This document shows, one piece after another, positions 1-7,500 of a DNA stretch of 9,438 nt; the stretch's first letter is position 1, and each line of letters begins with the position of its first letter. The stretch is from positions 1-9,438 of the forward strand of contig JACQLL010000029.1 of assembly GCA_016234025.1 (NCBI GenBank), in the 5' to 3' direction. The translations under genes were made by a program, and so were the position numbers. The DNA is from Candidatus Pacearchaeota archaeon (GTDB lineage: Archaea; Nanobdellota; Nanobdellia; Pacearchaeales; GW2011-AR1). The notes beneath the pieces were generated by a model that was given only the letters and a program-made list of their open reading frames with translations, made no database searches and was not told the DNA's origin.

Positions 1-15
1 AAAAGGTTCTCGGTG

Positions 16-56
16 TAGCAACTGACAATTTGGGGAGTTATTTAAGTCAGTTGCTA
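16..56. repeat. 11-bp perfect inverted repeat
   Basis: TAGCAACTGAC at 16-26 is exactly complementary to GTCAGTTGCTA at 46-56, with a 19-nt loop. Part of the right arm (TTGCTATA, 51-58) is also complementary to TATAGCAA at 147-154, on the far side of the structured repeat at 62-134. The right arm can therefore pair either way. The hairpin lies next to the oligo-T tail of that repeat. No protein-coding signal is seen here. It may be a terminator for a gene to the left of the window or part of a larger fold-back element; I cannot tell which. Confidence 0.6.
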
Positions 57-61
57 TATAA

Positions 62-134
62 ATAAAAATAAAGAGAACGAAGTTCTCTGATCCTCTCTTC
101 TTACGGATATTCGGAAAACCGAAAGATTAAATTG
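62..134 (-). repeat. Structured dispersed repeat, copy 1 (candidate small RNA)
   Basis: Read on the minus strand from 134 down, this shares its first 21 nt (beginning CAATTTAATCTTTCGG) and a 19-nt block (AGAGAACTTCGTTCTCTTT, 88-70) with the copy at 9350-9418 on the plus strand. The sequence between these blocks differs. Three hairpins are visible: TTCGG-TTTT-CCGAA (123-110), ATCC/GGAT (108-105 with 93-90), and AGAGAAC-TTC-GTTCTCT (88-72). A T-rich tract (71-59) follows. The whole is flanked by the 8-bp inverted repeat TTGCTATA/TATAGCAA (51-58, 147-154). An AT-rich box centred near 160 lies about 26 nt upstream of the first shared base, but it may serve the thioredoxin gene instead. The repeat is directly visible; the RNA role is inference. 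Confidence 0.7.
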
Positions 135-153
135 ATGCAGTACGTCTATAGCA

Positions 154-164
154 AAGTTTATTAA
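154..164 (+). promoter_or_regulatory. TATA-like box for thioredoxin
   Basis: AAGTTTATTAA is centred about 26 bp before the ATG at 186. This spacing fits archaeal leaderless transcription, with the mRNA starting at or near the start codon. No Shine-Dalgarno sequence precedes the ATG. The box could also work in the other direction for the structured repeat at 134-62. Confidence 0.4.
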
Positions 165-185
165 TTATTGTTATTAAAAATTATA

Positions 186-500
186 ATGAGCAACATTAAG
201 AATCTTGACGAAAAAAGTTTTAATGAATTTGTCAGGAAAGGAATGGCGGTTGTTGACTTTTGGGCCGGTTGGTGCGGGCCTTGTAAGATTGTGGCTCCGA
301 TTTTTGAAGAGGTCTCAAAAGAGATGAAAGGAAAAATCAAATTTGGTAAGATCGACGTCGACAAAGAGACAGAGTTGGCGCAAAAATTTGAAGTCATGAG
401 TATTCCAACTATGATTTTCTTTAAAGACGGCGAACAGGTTGACAGAGCGATTGGTGTCTTATCCAAAGAAGAACTTAATGAAAAATTAGAAAGTATTTGA
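186..500 (+). CDS. trxA: Thioredoxin
   Basis: This encodes a 104-aa single-domain thioredoxin, a cytosolic dithiol oxidoreductase that reduces protein disulfides using electrons from a thioredoxin reductase (not in this window). The sequence shows the classic active site WCGPCK at residues 29-34, with Cys30 and Cys33 as the redox pair. The buried Asp is in VVDFWA (Asp24). The cis-proline is in SIPT (Pro74), followed by a β-strand and the FFKDGEQV turn. Length and motif spacing match ordinary thioredoxins. I chose the ATG at 186. An in-frame TTG at 168 would add six residues of no recognisable homology and would move the start away from the TATA-like box. The gene stands alone, with the tRNA 45 nt downstream having its own promoter. 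The family is certain; the physiological partner is not visible. Confidence 0.96.
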   Translation: MSNIKNLDEKSFNEFVRKGMAVVDFWAGWCGPCKIVAPIFEEVSKEMKGKIKFGKIDVDKETELAQKFEVMSIPTMIFFKDGEQVDRAIGVLSKEELNEKLESI

Positions 501-514
501 GGACTATTGGGAAG

Positions 515-526
515 TTTTAAATATAG
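515..526 (+). promoter_or_regulatory. TATA box of the tRNA-Lys gene
   Basis: TTTTAAATATAG is centred about 26 bp before the first base of the tRNA at 546. This is the archaeal TBP spacing for a transcript starting at or just before the mature 5' end. Confidence 0.55.
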
Positions 527-545
527 CTTTAATTTTCTTGAAAGA

Positions 546-636
546 GGCCCCGTAGCTCAGTCCGGTTAGAGCACTAGGCTTTTACCTTTAACAGGAAGTT
601 ACCTAGGTGTCGCGGGTTCAAATCCCGTCGGGGTCA
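546..636 (+). tRNA. tRNA-Lys(UUU) with a 16-nt intron
   Basis: A full cloverleaf can be drawn: acceptor GGCCCCG (546-552) with CGGGGTC (629-635); D stem GCTC/GAGC (555-558, 569-572) with GG in the loop; anticodon stem CTAGG/CCTAG (574-578, 602-606); variable GTGTC; T stem 612-616/624-628 around TTCAAAT; discriminator A636. CCA is not encoded. The anticodon loop is interrupted after A37. Exon CTTT (579-582) pairs with intron GAAG (595-598) as a 4-bp central helix, flanked by 3-nt bulges TAC (583-585) and TTA (599-601). This is a canonical bulge-helix-bulge, giving cuts after 584 and after 600 and an intron of 585-600. The spliced loop is CTTTTAA with anticodon TTT, and the mature tRNA is 75 nt. 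Splicing would need the archaeal tRNA endonuclease and ligase, encoded elsewhere. Confidence 0.95.
585..600 (+). other. Bulge-helix-bulge intron of tRNA-Lys
   Basis: The intron is 16 nt long (CCTTTAACAGGAAGTT) at the canonical 37/38 position. Inside it, C586-G594 and T587-A593 can form only a 2-bp distal helix over a 5-nt loop. The motif thus has a strict 3-4-3 core but a very short intron-side helix. Confidence 0.88.
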
Positions 637-765
637 GTGGATTTGAACATCCAGAGATTCTGCGAATCTCTGTCCCCTCGGTTCTGACGAACCTTCAGGA
701 ATCCCGTCGATGACCATTTTCTCCGACATTCCGCGAGAATCGAAAAAGTAGATTTTCGTCGAAAC
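637..765 (+). other. Hairpin-rich intergenic stretch between tRNA-Lys and rpoH
   Basis: No credible gene is seen, but folding potential is dense: TGGAT/ATCCA (638-653), CAGAGATTC-TGC-GAATCTCTG (652-672, 9 bp), GGTTC-TGAC-GAACC (680-693), ATTC/GAAT (728-740) and CGAAAA/TTTTCG (741-758). Two links to the neighbouring tRNA exist. GGATTTGAAC (639-648) is the exact reverse complement of the tRNA T-arm segment 616-625, and AATCCCGTCG occurs at both 621-630 and 700-709. The stretch may be a tRNA 3' trailer, an rpoH leader or an independent small RNA. A minus-strand reading frame across it looks like a shadow. Confidence 0.45.
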
Positions 766-776
766 ATTTAAAAACC
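760..776 (+). promoter_or_regulatory. Candidate promoter (BRE and TATA) of the RNA polymerase operon
   Basis: A purine-rich CGAAAC followed by ATTTAAAAACC resembles a BRE-TATA pair and would start transcription near 795, leaving a leader of about 40 nt before rpoH. A second AT-rich box, AATTAAAA at 811-818, lies about 24 bp before the rpoH ATG and could give a leaderless transcript. I cannot choose between them. Confidence 0.35.
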
Positions 777-837
777 ACCATTTGCAAGTTTTTACTACCA
801 ATTTGTTATCAATTAAAACGATATCAACTTTCCTACC

Positions 838-1047
838 ATGCACGCCCTACAGCCAAAACACATCAGACTGAAACAAGATGAACTTAAGAAAGTTCTTAAT
901 AAATATAATATTTCTTTGTCACAATTACCGAAGATAAGATTAGATGATTCTGCGCTTCCCGAGAATTGCGCCGTCGGTGATATTATTAAAATTGAGAGAA
1001 AAGAAGGAGAGAAAACTGTAATGTATTACAGAGTCGTTGTATCATGA
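838..1047 (+). CDS. rpoH: DNA-directed RNA polymerase subunit H
   Basis: This encodes a 69-aa RpoH, the archaeal counterpart of the C-terminal domain of eukaryotic Rpb5. It sits at the lower jaw of RNA polymerase and helps to position downstream DNA. Family signs are PKH at residues 6-8, a KYN...QLPKI segment (22-33), and the C-terminal GDIIKIER (47-54) leading to YYRVVV. The length is slightly below the usual 75-80 residues, the shortfall being at the N-terminus. The ATG at 838 is the only start that keeps the PKH segment. There is no Shine-Dalgarno site. The stop codon overlaps the rpoB start by 4 nt (ATGA, 1044-1047), so translation of the two is probably coupled. It opens the polymerase operon, in the usual archaeal order H-B-A. 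Confidence 0.93.
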   Translation: MHALQPKHIRLKQDELKKVLNKYNISLSQLPKIRLDDSALPENCAVGDIIKIERKEGEKTVMYYRVVVS

Positions 1048-4000
1048 GCAAAGGCAAAAACGTTTTGATTGAAAAATATCTTGAACAACATTCGTTAGTT
1101 GAGTCAAACATTCGTTCTTTCAACGATTTTGTCGAGAATAGAGTACAAAAAATTGTCGAGGAAATAAACGATGGTCTCTCAAACGAGGATGTTGAAATAA
1201 AATTCGGAAAGGTGAGAATTGGCGAGCCGAATATTATTGAAGCCGACGGAAGCATAAGCAAGATAACTCCGGTTCTCGCACGATTAAGGAATATAACTTA
1301 TGCCTCTCCGATATATGTTGAACTTAGCGTACGATATAACGAACAGACAGAAAGTTCTGAAGTCGAGATAGGCAGAGTTCCTGTAATCGTTAGAGGCGCG
1401 ATTTGCAACACTCATGGAATGAGCAAAGAAGAACTCGGAGAAAATTACATGGATCCTCTTGACCCTGGAGGATATTTCATAATCAATGGAAACGAAAGAG
1501 TTATAGTAATGTCAGAAGACCTTGCGCCGAACCAGCCATTTATCGAAGAAGGAAGGCAGGGACTGACTTTGAGAATTTTTTCTGAAAGAGGAACTTATAG
1601 AATTCCGTCGACTATATCTGAAACCAACGAGGGTATTATTGAACTGACGTTCAGCCGCCTTAGAAACATTCCTATACTCGCTTTATTAAAAGCTCTTGGA
1701 ATGACGAAAGAAGCAGAGATAGCGAAGAACATCGGACAGGAAAATGATTGCCTCATTGTCAATCTTTATGAGTTTGCCGGCATTCAAAGCTCCGAGGATG
1801 CGATAATGTATATTGCTGAAAAGTCCGGAATACAGGGAACAAAGAAAGAGATTCTGGACAGAGTAAAACAGAGAATAGATTCTTTTCTACTTCCTCATAT
1901 AGGGACTTCAAAGTCGGAAAGGATGGATAAAGCGCTGACATTATGCAGGTTGGTTGGATTGTATCTTAGAGCAAAGGAAGATAAGAAGATAAGATCCGAC
2001 AAAGATCATTATGCAAATAAGAGAGTCAAGCTTTCTGGTGATTTGATGTCGGACTTGTTTAGAGTTAATCTTAATATTCTTGTCAGGGACATCCAATATT
2101 CCCTGCAAAAAGTTACGAAGAGAAAGAAGTTTTATTCTCTGAAAACTATAGCCAAGTCGACTTTGTTCACTCACAGGATTGAGAGTGCGATTGCGACCGG
2201 CTCGTGGATTGGCGAGAAAAGCGGAGTCACGCAAAACATGGATAAGGCAAATTATCTCGCTGTTCTGTCTCAACTTCAAAGGGTCTCGAGTTCTCTTCCG
2301 GGAGAACAGGAAAATTTTCTTGCGAGAACGCTTCATCCAACTCATTATGGAAGATTCTGTCCGACTGAAACGCCTGAAGGAACTGAAATCGGACTAAGAA
2401 AAAATCTCGCCCTGCTTACGAAAATATCGACGGGGATTGAATTTGATGAGAAACTCGCTGTCAAGAAATTTGAATCAATCGGACTGAATAATGAGAAAGG
2501 AGAAGATGTTTTTATAAACGGAAAGTTTGTTGGATTTGTTGAAAACCCTCTGGAGTTTTTGTCTAAACTAAAAAACATCAGAAGAAATGGAGGGCTTCAT
2601 CATGAGATTAGTCTGCGATATGACGAGAATCTTAGGCAAATCAGTATTTCTTCAGGCGTCGGCAGAGTGTTAAGACCGCTTGTGGTTGTTGAAAAAGGAG
2701 CATCGAAATTGAAAGATGAAGATTTGATTATGTTAGGCGAGGGAAAAATAAAATGGGTTGATTTGATAAAAAAAGGAATCATTGAATATGTCGACGCTGC
2801 TGAAGAGGAGAACGCTTTTGTTGCATTAAAAGAGGAAGACATAAAGACGGAGCATACGCATCTTGAAATTCACCCGATAGATTTGTTTGGTTTAATTACC
2901 AGTTTGGTTCCCTTTGGAAACCACGACCAGAGTTCCAGACTGAACAGAGGAAGCAAAACTCTGAAACAGAGTTTGGGCATCTATGCAGCGAACTATCTTT
3001 TAAGAACTGATACTGATGTTTCTATCCTGCACTATCCGCAGAAACCGCTTGTAAGAAGTTTTATTTATGACACATTAAATGTTTATCCTGCCGGACAAAA
3101 TATGGTCGTCGCGATAATTCCATTTGAAGGATATAATATCGAAGACGCAGTTGTCCTGAACAAAGACAGCGTCGATAGAGGTTTAGGAAGAAGCACTTAT
3201 TTCAGACCTTATTCGACGACAAAACTGCAATATGCCGGAGGATTAACTGATGAAATAATAATTCCTGATAAAGATGTTTCAAATTACAGAACAGAAGAAG
3301 CGTACAGATTTCTCGAGGACGACGGTGTCGCTTACCCTGAAGCCGATATAAACGCAGGAGATGTTGTCATCGGCAAAATCACTCCTCCTAAATTCCTTTC
3401 AGAAGCAAAGGACTTGAGCATACAGGCAAAAAAAGAAGCAAGCTCTGTTATCAGGCAGGGTGAGAGAGGAACTGTCGATGCTGTTTTCGTTACTGCAGAT
3501 GGCGAGGGAAACCAGGTTGTTCATGTCCGAACGAGAGATTCGCGGCTTCCGGAGATAGGAGATAAATTTTCTTCACCTCACGGACAGAAAGGTGTCGTCG
3601 GGCTTATAGCAAATCCGAACGATATTCCATTTACATCGAGAGGAGTTAGACCTGACCTTATGTTTAATCCTCACGGAATTCCGAGCAGAATGACCGTAGG
3701 ATATTTAATAGAATTAATGGCAAGCAAGACCGCTGCTGTTTCCGGAAAAATAATCGACGGGACTTCTTTTGTCGGACAGAGTGTCAAGGAGCTGGAAGAG
3801 CAACTTGAAGAGATGGGATTTTCCTACGACGGAAAAGAGACAATGTACAACGGAGTAACCGGAAAGAAAATGGAAGCGAAGATTTACATAGGAAACATGT
3901 ATTATCTTAAACTGAAGAGGATGGTAAAGAACTTGATTCATGCACGTGCGTCGGGAAAAGTCGCGCTGTTGACGAGACAGCCAATTGAAGGACGCGCGAA

Positions 4001-4292
4001 GGGAGGCGGTTTGCGCTTGGGAGAGATGGAACAGCAGGCGCTTGTTGGGCATGGTGCTTCGTTGCTGCTGAAAGAGAGATATGACTCTGACAAGACTGTA
4101 ATTCACATATGCAAGGAATGCGGGAACATGGCTTATGAAGATGCGATAAGAAACAAGACGATTTGCTCTCTTTGCGGCGGGACTGAAACAGAACCTGTCG
4201 AAGTTTCATACGCATTTAAACTTCTTGTCGACGAGCTTTTGGGACTCGGCATACAAACTAAATTCGAGTTGAAAAATAAATATGAACAATAA
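1044..4292 (+). CDS. rpoB: DNA-directed RNA polymerase subunit B (unsplit)
   Basis: This 1082-aa second-largest subunit of archaeal RNA polymerase forms one side of the active-centre cleft. It is one continuous gene, not the B''/B' pair of many Euryarchaeota. Landmarks: the fork-loop region NHDQSSRLNRGS from residue 626 (usually a NQSPRNTYQ-like sequence, so diverged) continuing into YPQKPLVRS; GYNIEDAVV from 696, with the acidic pair near the catalytic metal; GDKFSSPHGQKG from 839, where Pro replaces the usual Arg; NPHGIPSRMT from 875; and RQPIEGRAKGGGLRLGEME from 978, the RpoA-binding hybrid region. A C-terminal zinc site is C1023-x2-C1026-x14-C1041-x2-C1044. It overlaps rpoH by 4 nt and the next gene by 11 nt. 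The length is a little under the usual 1110-1130 residues. Confidence 0.97.
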   Translation: MSKGKNVLIEKYLEQHSLVESNIRSFNDFVENRVQKIVEEINDGLSNEDVEIKFGKVRIGEPNIIEADGSISKITPVLARLRNITYASPIYVELSVRYNEQTESSEVEIGRVPVIVRGAICNTHGMSKEELGENYMDPLDPGGYFIINGNERVIVMSEDLAPNQPFIEEGRQGLTLRIFSERGTYRIPSTISETNEGIIELTFSRLRNIPILALLKALGMTKEAEIAKNIGQENDCLIVNLYEFAGIQSSEDAIMYIAEKSGIQGTKKEILDRVKQRIDSFLLPHIGTSKSERMDKALTLCRLVGLYLRAKEDKKIRSDKDHYANKRVKLSGDLMSDLFRVNLNILVRDIQYSLQKVTKRKKFYSLKTIAKSTLFTHRIESAIATGSWIGEKSGVTQNMDKANYLAVLSQLQRVSSSLPGEQENFLARTLHPTHYGRFCPTETPEGTEIGLRKNLALLTKISTGIEFDEKLAVKKFESIGLNNEKGEDVFINGKFVGFVENPLEFLSKLKNIRRNGGLHHEISLRYDENLRQISISSGVGRVLRPLVVVEKGASKLKDEDLIMLGEGKIKWVDLIKKGIIEYVDAAEEENAFVALKEEDIKTEHTHLEIHPIDLFGLITSLVPFGNHDQSSRLNRGSKTLKQSLGIYAANYLLRTDTDVSILHYPQKPLVRSFIYDTLNVYPAGQNMVVAIIPFEGYNIEDAVVLNKDSVDRGLGRSTYFRPYSTTKLQYAGGLTDEIIIPDKDVSNYRTEEAYRFLEDDGVAYPEADINAGDVVIGKITPPKFLSEAKDLSIQAKKEASSVIRQGERGTVDAVFVTADGEGNQVVHVRTRDSRLPEIGDKFSSPHGQKGVVGLIANPNDIPFTSRGVRPDLMFNPHGIPSRMTVGYLIELMASKTAAVSGKIIDGTSFVGQSVKELEEQLEEMGFSYDGKETMYNGVTGKKMEAKIYIGNMYYLKLKRMVKNLIHARASGKVALLTRQPIEGRAKGGGLRLGEMEQQALVGHGASLLLKERYDSDKTVIHICKECGNMAYEDAIRNKTICSLCGGTETEPVEVSYAFKLLVDELLGLGIQTKFELKNKYEQ

Positions 4293-4587
4293 AGAATTAT
4301 TAGGCAGATTCGGAAGAGCAAGAAGATATGTAATTGAAAATGAAGTGGAACTAAGAATGAGATATGGTGAGCAATTTATTGCTGTTTATACAGAAAGAGG
4401 AAGCGATGAAGTTAACGTGGTTGGCTCTGGTTCAGACGAAGGAGGGTTATACGAAGAGATTTATCATAAATATCCCGACGACGATTATAAAAGAAAAGTA
4501 ATCTTTGTTTTAATTAACACAATTGAAGATATCGTCAGGTTCACGACCGAAGATATTCCGACGCTATTTGAGGATGGAGAATTATGA
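4282..4587 (+). CDS. Uncharacterised 101-aa protein inside the polymerase operon
   Basis: I do not firmly recognise this protein. It begins with a basic helix (residues 1-27, rich in Arg and Glu). Then come a strand QFIAVY (31-36), a strand VNVVGSG (44-50), a helix around LYEEIYHKYP (56-65), a hydrophobic strand KVIFVLI (72-78) and an acidic tail ending FEDGEL. The IAVY...VVGSG...helix...strand order faintly recalls the small DUF5678 fold; this is a weak match from memory. It is charged and soluble, with no signal peptide, membrane segment or cysteine. The reading frame is credible because it overlaps rpoB by 11 nt and the rpoA start by 4 nt (ATGA, 4584-4587), so it must be translated with the polymerase subunits. 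Known archaeal operons do not usually carry a gene here. A polymerase accessory role is only a guess from position. Confidence 0.75.
   Translation: MNNKELLGRFGRARRYVIENEVELRMRYGEQFIAVYTERGSDEVNVVGSGSDEGGLYEEIYHKYPDDDYKRKVIFVLINTIEDIVRFTTEDIPTLFEDGEL
4576..4579 (+). promoter_or_regulatory. Possible Shine-Dalgarno site of rpoA
   Basis: GGAG lies 4 nt before the rpoA ATG, within the end of the preceding 101-aa gene. Together with the ATGA overlap it supports coupled re-initiation. The other starts in this operon have no such site. Confidence 0.35.
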
Positions 4588-7500
4588 ACAAGGTATTTAG
4601 GAAACAGATAAAGGCGTTGAAATTTGATTTGCTCGGGCCGAGTCAGATAAAGAAATTAAGCTCTGTGAAAGTCGTGACGCCGGAGCTTTATGATATTGAT
4701 GGTTTTCCCGTCGACGGCGGATTGATGGATTTGCGTCTTGGTGCGATTGATCCGGGAGTTCGATGCCGAACTTGTGGTAAGAGAGTTAAAGAATGTCCGG
4801 GACATCCTGGAAGCATAGAACTTGCGCGGCCCGTTCTTCATATAAAATACATTCCTCTCATTGAAATAGGCCTTAGAAGTTTTTGTCCGCACTGCGGAAA
4901 GCTTGCTCTTAGCGACGAGAAACAGAAGACACTTTCTTTGGCGCAGAGAGTCAAGAAGTCAAGGGATGTAAAGAAATGCCCGCATTGTAGTGAACAGATA
5001 GAAAGAGTGAAACTTGAAAAGCCGACGAACTTTTTCATCGATAAAAAGAGATTGAACCCCATCGAGATTAGAGAAAGATTGGTGAATATTAAAGACGAAG
5101 AATTGAGGAAGATAGGAATTAATCCGAAGACGGCGCGGCCTGAAAATTCAGTCATATCTCTGCTTCTTGTCCCTTCTGTAACGGTCAGGCCGTCGATAAC
5201 TCTGGAAACTGGAGAGAGAAGTGAGGATGACTTGACTCACAAACTTAGCGACATTATAAGAGCTAACCAGCGACTCTGGGAAAACCTGAACGCAGGAGCG
5301 CCTGAAGTTATTATTGAAGATTTGTGGGACTTGCTGCAGTATCACGTTACGACATTCTTCGACAATAACATAACAAGAATTCCGCCTGCGAGACACAGGT
5401 CAGGACAACCTTTGAAGACGATAACTGAAAGAATAAAGGGGAAGGAGGGAAGAATAAGACACAACCTTGCGGGAAAGAGAGTTAATTATTCTGCGCGAAC
5501 GGTTGTCAGCCCGGACCCTTATCTGAAGATTAACGAGATAGGAGTGCCTATGGAGATTTCAAAAGTGATAACGGTTTCTGAATCAGTGACGAGCACAAAC
5601 ATAGAAGAGATAAGGTCGATGATAAAAAACGGAGAGCAGTATCCTGGAGTGAATAACGTCATAAGAACAGATGGGAGAAGGAAGAGAGTGACCGAAGATT
5701 TGAAGGATGAGATAATGGCAGAGATACAGCCAGGTTATAAAGTCGAGAGGCACCTTAGAGACGGCGATATTGTTTTGTTTAACAGGCATCCCACTTTACA
5801 CAAACAGGGGCTGATGGCGCACTATGTCAAAGTTCTGCCCGGAAGAACTTTCCGTCTTCATCCTGCCGCCGCATACCCTTACAACGCCGACTATGACGGA
5901 GATGAGATGAATATTCATAGTCCGCAGAATGAAGAGGCGCTGTCAGAGGCAAAAATTCTTCTTGACATAAAACACAATATAATTTCGTCAAAGAACAATA
6001 CCAACTTAGTCGGAACGGTCGGCGACGCTGTTACCGGACTTTATTTGTTAGGAGAAGAAAATATTTCAAAGGACGAAGCAAATCAGCTTTTGTTTGCTTC
6101 TGGAACAGATGGCAAGATTAATAAAAAGGAAGTTTCCGGAAGCGAGGTTTTCCTGCAGATACTTCCAAATGGTTCGAAAATCAGCGCTCCATCGAAGCTA
6201 AGCGGAAGCAAGACATTTGGTTCTGAAGACGGAGAGATGGTAAAATTAATCGACAAGGAATTTGGAAGAGACACAACTCTTAGTTGCATCGATGCGGCTT
6301 TTCTTCTTGGAACCTCTTATTTGTCGAGGAAAGGATACACGTTATCCTTGCATGATTTGGATGTCTCTGAAAAAGTGAAAGAGATTACCAGGGAGATTAT
6401 AGCTGCTGCTGAAAAGAAAACGAAAGAAATAATTGAAGCGTACAACTACGGCAAGATGGAATCAGAGCCGGGAAAGACAATTGAGCAGACAAGAGAGACA
6501 AAGATACTTCAGACTCTTAATGGTGTCAGAACCGATGTTAGTGAAATTGTGAAAAGCAGCTTCCCTGCCGACGGAAATGTGAACAAGATGATTAAATCCG
6601 GAAGCGGAGGCAGCATGCTTAATGTAACTCAGATGGGTTGCTGTGTCGGTCAGCAGTCGCTTTGGAGCAAGAGGATAAACTTTGGTTATAATGACAGAAC
6701 TTTATCTTTCTTTAAGAAAGGAGATATTGGTCCCGAAGCGAGAGGATTCATAAAATCTTCTTTTGTTAACGGACTAAACCCGAGTGAATTTTTCTTCGGT
6801 GCGATAACAGGCAGAGACTCCCAAATGGATACTTCTCTTCGAACTCCTAAATCAGGATATTTGTATAGAAGATTGGTTAACGCTCTTCAGGACTTGAAAG
6901 TTGAATACGACGGAACTGTGAGAGACGCGTCGGATAATATTGTCCAGTTCCTTTATGGTTTCGACGGGAAGGATGTTGCAAAGCTCCACTTGAAAGATGA
7001 TTCTGTTTCTCCGGGAGAAGCAGTCGGCGTCATCACTGCGCAATCTTTTGGGGAGGCATCGACGCAGATGGTTCTGAATGTTTTCCATCACGCAGGAGTT
7101 GCGCAAATGCAGATAACCCTGGGCTTGCCGCGATTGATAGAAATCCTCGACGCTAGAAAGCAACCTTCTACTCCGATTACTGAAATTTATCTTGACTCGT
7201 CGTTGAATAACGAGAAAGATGCGAAGACGATTGCGGAAAAGATTAAGGAAGTAAAATTGAAAGAGGTAATTTCGGAGATTAACATTGACTTTGGGAAGAA
7301 CAAGATAGAAACCGCTCTGGACCCAAAGGAATTAAGAAGTGTTCACACCAACGCCCAAAAAATAGTTGAGAAATTAAAGGAAAAGAAATTCAAGACAAAT
7401 CTGAACGGAAATAAAATAATTGTTGACGTTTCAGGAATGGAATTCAAGGAAATGTACAAGCTGAAAGAAAAAATGAAAGAAACAATTGTTTCAGGAATCA

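Noticed and set aside
168..185. Upstream TTG start for thioredoxin
   Set aside because: It adds six residues unlike thioredoxin N-termini, and the ATG at 186 has the better spacing from the TATA-like box.
501..513. GGACTATTGGGAA after thioredoxin resembles GGACTATTAGGGAA at 9426-9438
   Set aside because: The match is short, needs a one-base gap, and the surrounding sequence is unrelated. It is probably chance, though the window ends too soon to be sure.
637..712. A second tRNA or tRNA fragment, suggested by T-loop-like TTCAAATCC on the minus strand and AATCCCGTCG on the plus strand
   Set aside because: No T stem, acceptor or anticodon arm can be drawn on either strand around these segments.
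634..843. Minus-strand 69-aa reading frame between the tRNA and rpoH
   Set aside because: It ends inside the tRNA, starts inside rpoH, crosses all the hairpins and resembles no protein family I know. It is better explained as chance.
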